The notes under the pieces were generated by a model. That model saw nothing but the letters and a program-made list of their open reading frames with translations. It did no database searches and was not told the DNA's origin. From positions 21,294,658-21,356,657 of the forward strand of contig CM055104.1 in assembly GCA_029204225.1 (NCBI GenBank): a stretch of 62,000 bases of DNA. The letters run 5' to 3'. Source of the DNA: Diphasiastrum complanatum (lineage: Eukaryota; Streptophyta; Lycopodiopsida; Lycopodiales; Lycopodiaceae). The position numbers and the translations under genes were made by a program. Numbering within the stretch: position 1 is the first letter of the stretch; every line of letters starts with the position of its first letter. Shown here one piece after another: positions 61,560 through 62,000 of the stretch.

Positions 61560-62000
61560 TGCTGCCTTCGAAGCATTTATGGCATGTCCTCCAGTCTCAC
61601 CAAACTCAACCTTAAATAGCTTGTCCAAACCTGGCTTCATTACCTGATGAGACTTTGCATGCATCAATGCACTTGTAATCAGTTTCTATGTGGTTCGGCA
61701 AAGAGTAAGAGGTATGATCCACTCTCCAGGACCAGGTAACCCACTTGTAAGGTACTGATATTGGCAGGATGTTGTAGTAAGCTTGCAATGAAGCGCTTAG
61801 CGTCCTTGGCTGTATCCGGCCTAGCGTCAGCTATTGCTTGAAAGACACCATATGCTACACCAAACAAGTTCGTGAGGACAGTATAATCAGTCTCGCATAT
61901 ATAGACTTCCATCAATGAAAGCAAGATTGAAAATGGCTGCTTGCAAGCTTTACATAAAGCGTATGTATCATCAAGAACACCAAGCCGATCTGTGGCCTCA
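61560..62000 (-). pseudogene. M1 aminopeptidase (APM1-like) fragment with scrambled blocks
   Basis: From the right edge on the minus strand: ATDRLGVLDDTYALCKACKQ, LLSLMEVYICETDYTVLTNL and DAKRFIASLLQ (to about 61765). This matches the C-terminal helical domain of plant APM1, a zinc metallopeptidase (family consensus DR-GILDD-FAL and ELDYTVLSNL, from memory). In a second frame, within a few bases, follows QYLTSGLPGPGEWIIPLTLC (about 61757-61698). In the protein this segment lies upstream of ATDRLG by several tens of residues. The frame then stops at TAG. The reversed order and the absence of an intron point to a rearranged copy. The zinc-binding HExxH region is not in the window. Confidence 0.72.

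Noticed and set aside
61679-61924. 81-codon minus-strand frame as a small gene
   Set aside because: It is part of the aminopeptidase fragment; its last residues are out of frame with the neighbouring GEWIIPLTLC block.

Overview
The window looks like nuclear DNA of a land plant with a large, repeat-rich genome and very long introns. A gymnosperm, fern or early-diverging seed plant would fit, but the species cannot be read from the sequence. Two host loci are recognisable. The first is a plus-strand gene of the Fes1/SIL1 family (Hsp70 nucleotide exchange factor, ARM-repeat). Its last five visible exons lie at 16223-16373, 30746-30882, 31037-31195, 43916-44098 and 44315-44536 and splice into one uninterrupted 284-codon frame. 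Two of its introns are about 14.4 kb and 12.7 kb and are packed with retroelements. The second is a minus-strand fragment of a plant M1 aminopeptidase (APM1-like) at the right edge, with its coding blocks in scrambled order.

Left part (1-16 kb): a nested stack. A copia fragment (8509 onward) was hit by gypsy element C (minus, about 575-8508). C was in turn hit twice by one plus-strand chromodomain gypsy family: element A in its pol (only the 3' end is visible, 1-574) and element B in its LTR (4045-8446, target-site duplication CGTCC). Then come a LINE fragment, a copia scrap, a non-autonomous LTR element (11.6-14.5 kb) and another LINE.

Middle (16-44.5 kb): the Fes1/SIL1 gene. Its first long intron holds LINE pieces, LTRs, two LINEs joined head to tail, a solo LTR (target-site duplication GCTCC) and a short-LTR copia. 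Its second long intron holds a LINE 3' end, an LTR fragment, a degenerate gypsy element, a degenerate multi-exon hAT transposase and another LINE 3' end.

Right part (44.5-62 kb): mostly unrecognised AT-rich DNA with copia remnants, a minisatellite, a decayed copia element, a minus-strand gag-type LTR element, a second LTR facing the other way, and the aminopeptidase fragment.

The most unusual signals are four. (1) A gypsy family has LTRs that begin AG and end CT, fixed by two independent target-site duplications. (2) A LINE family is tied to (TC)n microsatellites, has a covarying 3' stem-loop, an ORF1-like domain fused ahead of the endonuclease and PCNA-binding-like C-terminal motifs. (3) An LTR element has a primer-binding site fitting tRNA-Gly(TCC) and a tRNA-Gly(TCC)-like sequence in its own leader. 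(4) The aminopeptidase exons are scrambled. Nearly all mobile-element genes here are broken. Family assignments come from motifs read by eye, without database searches.
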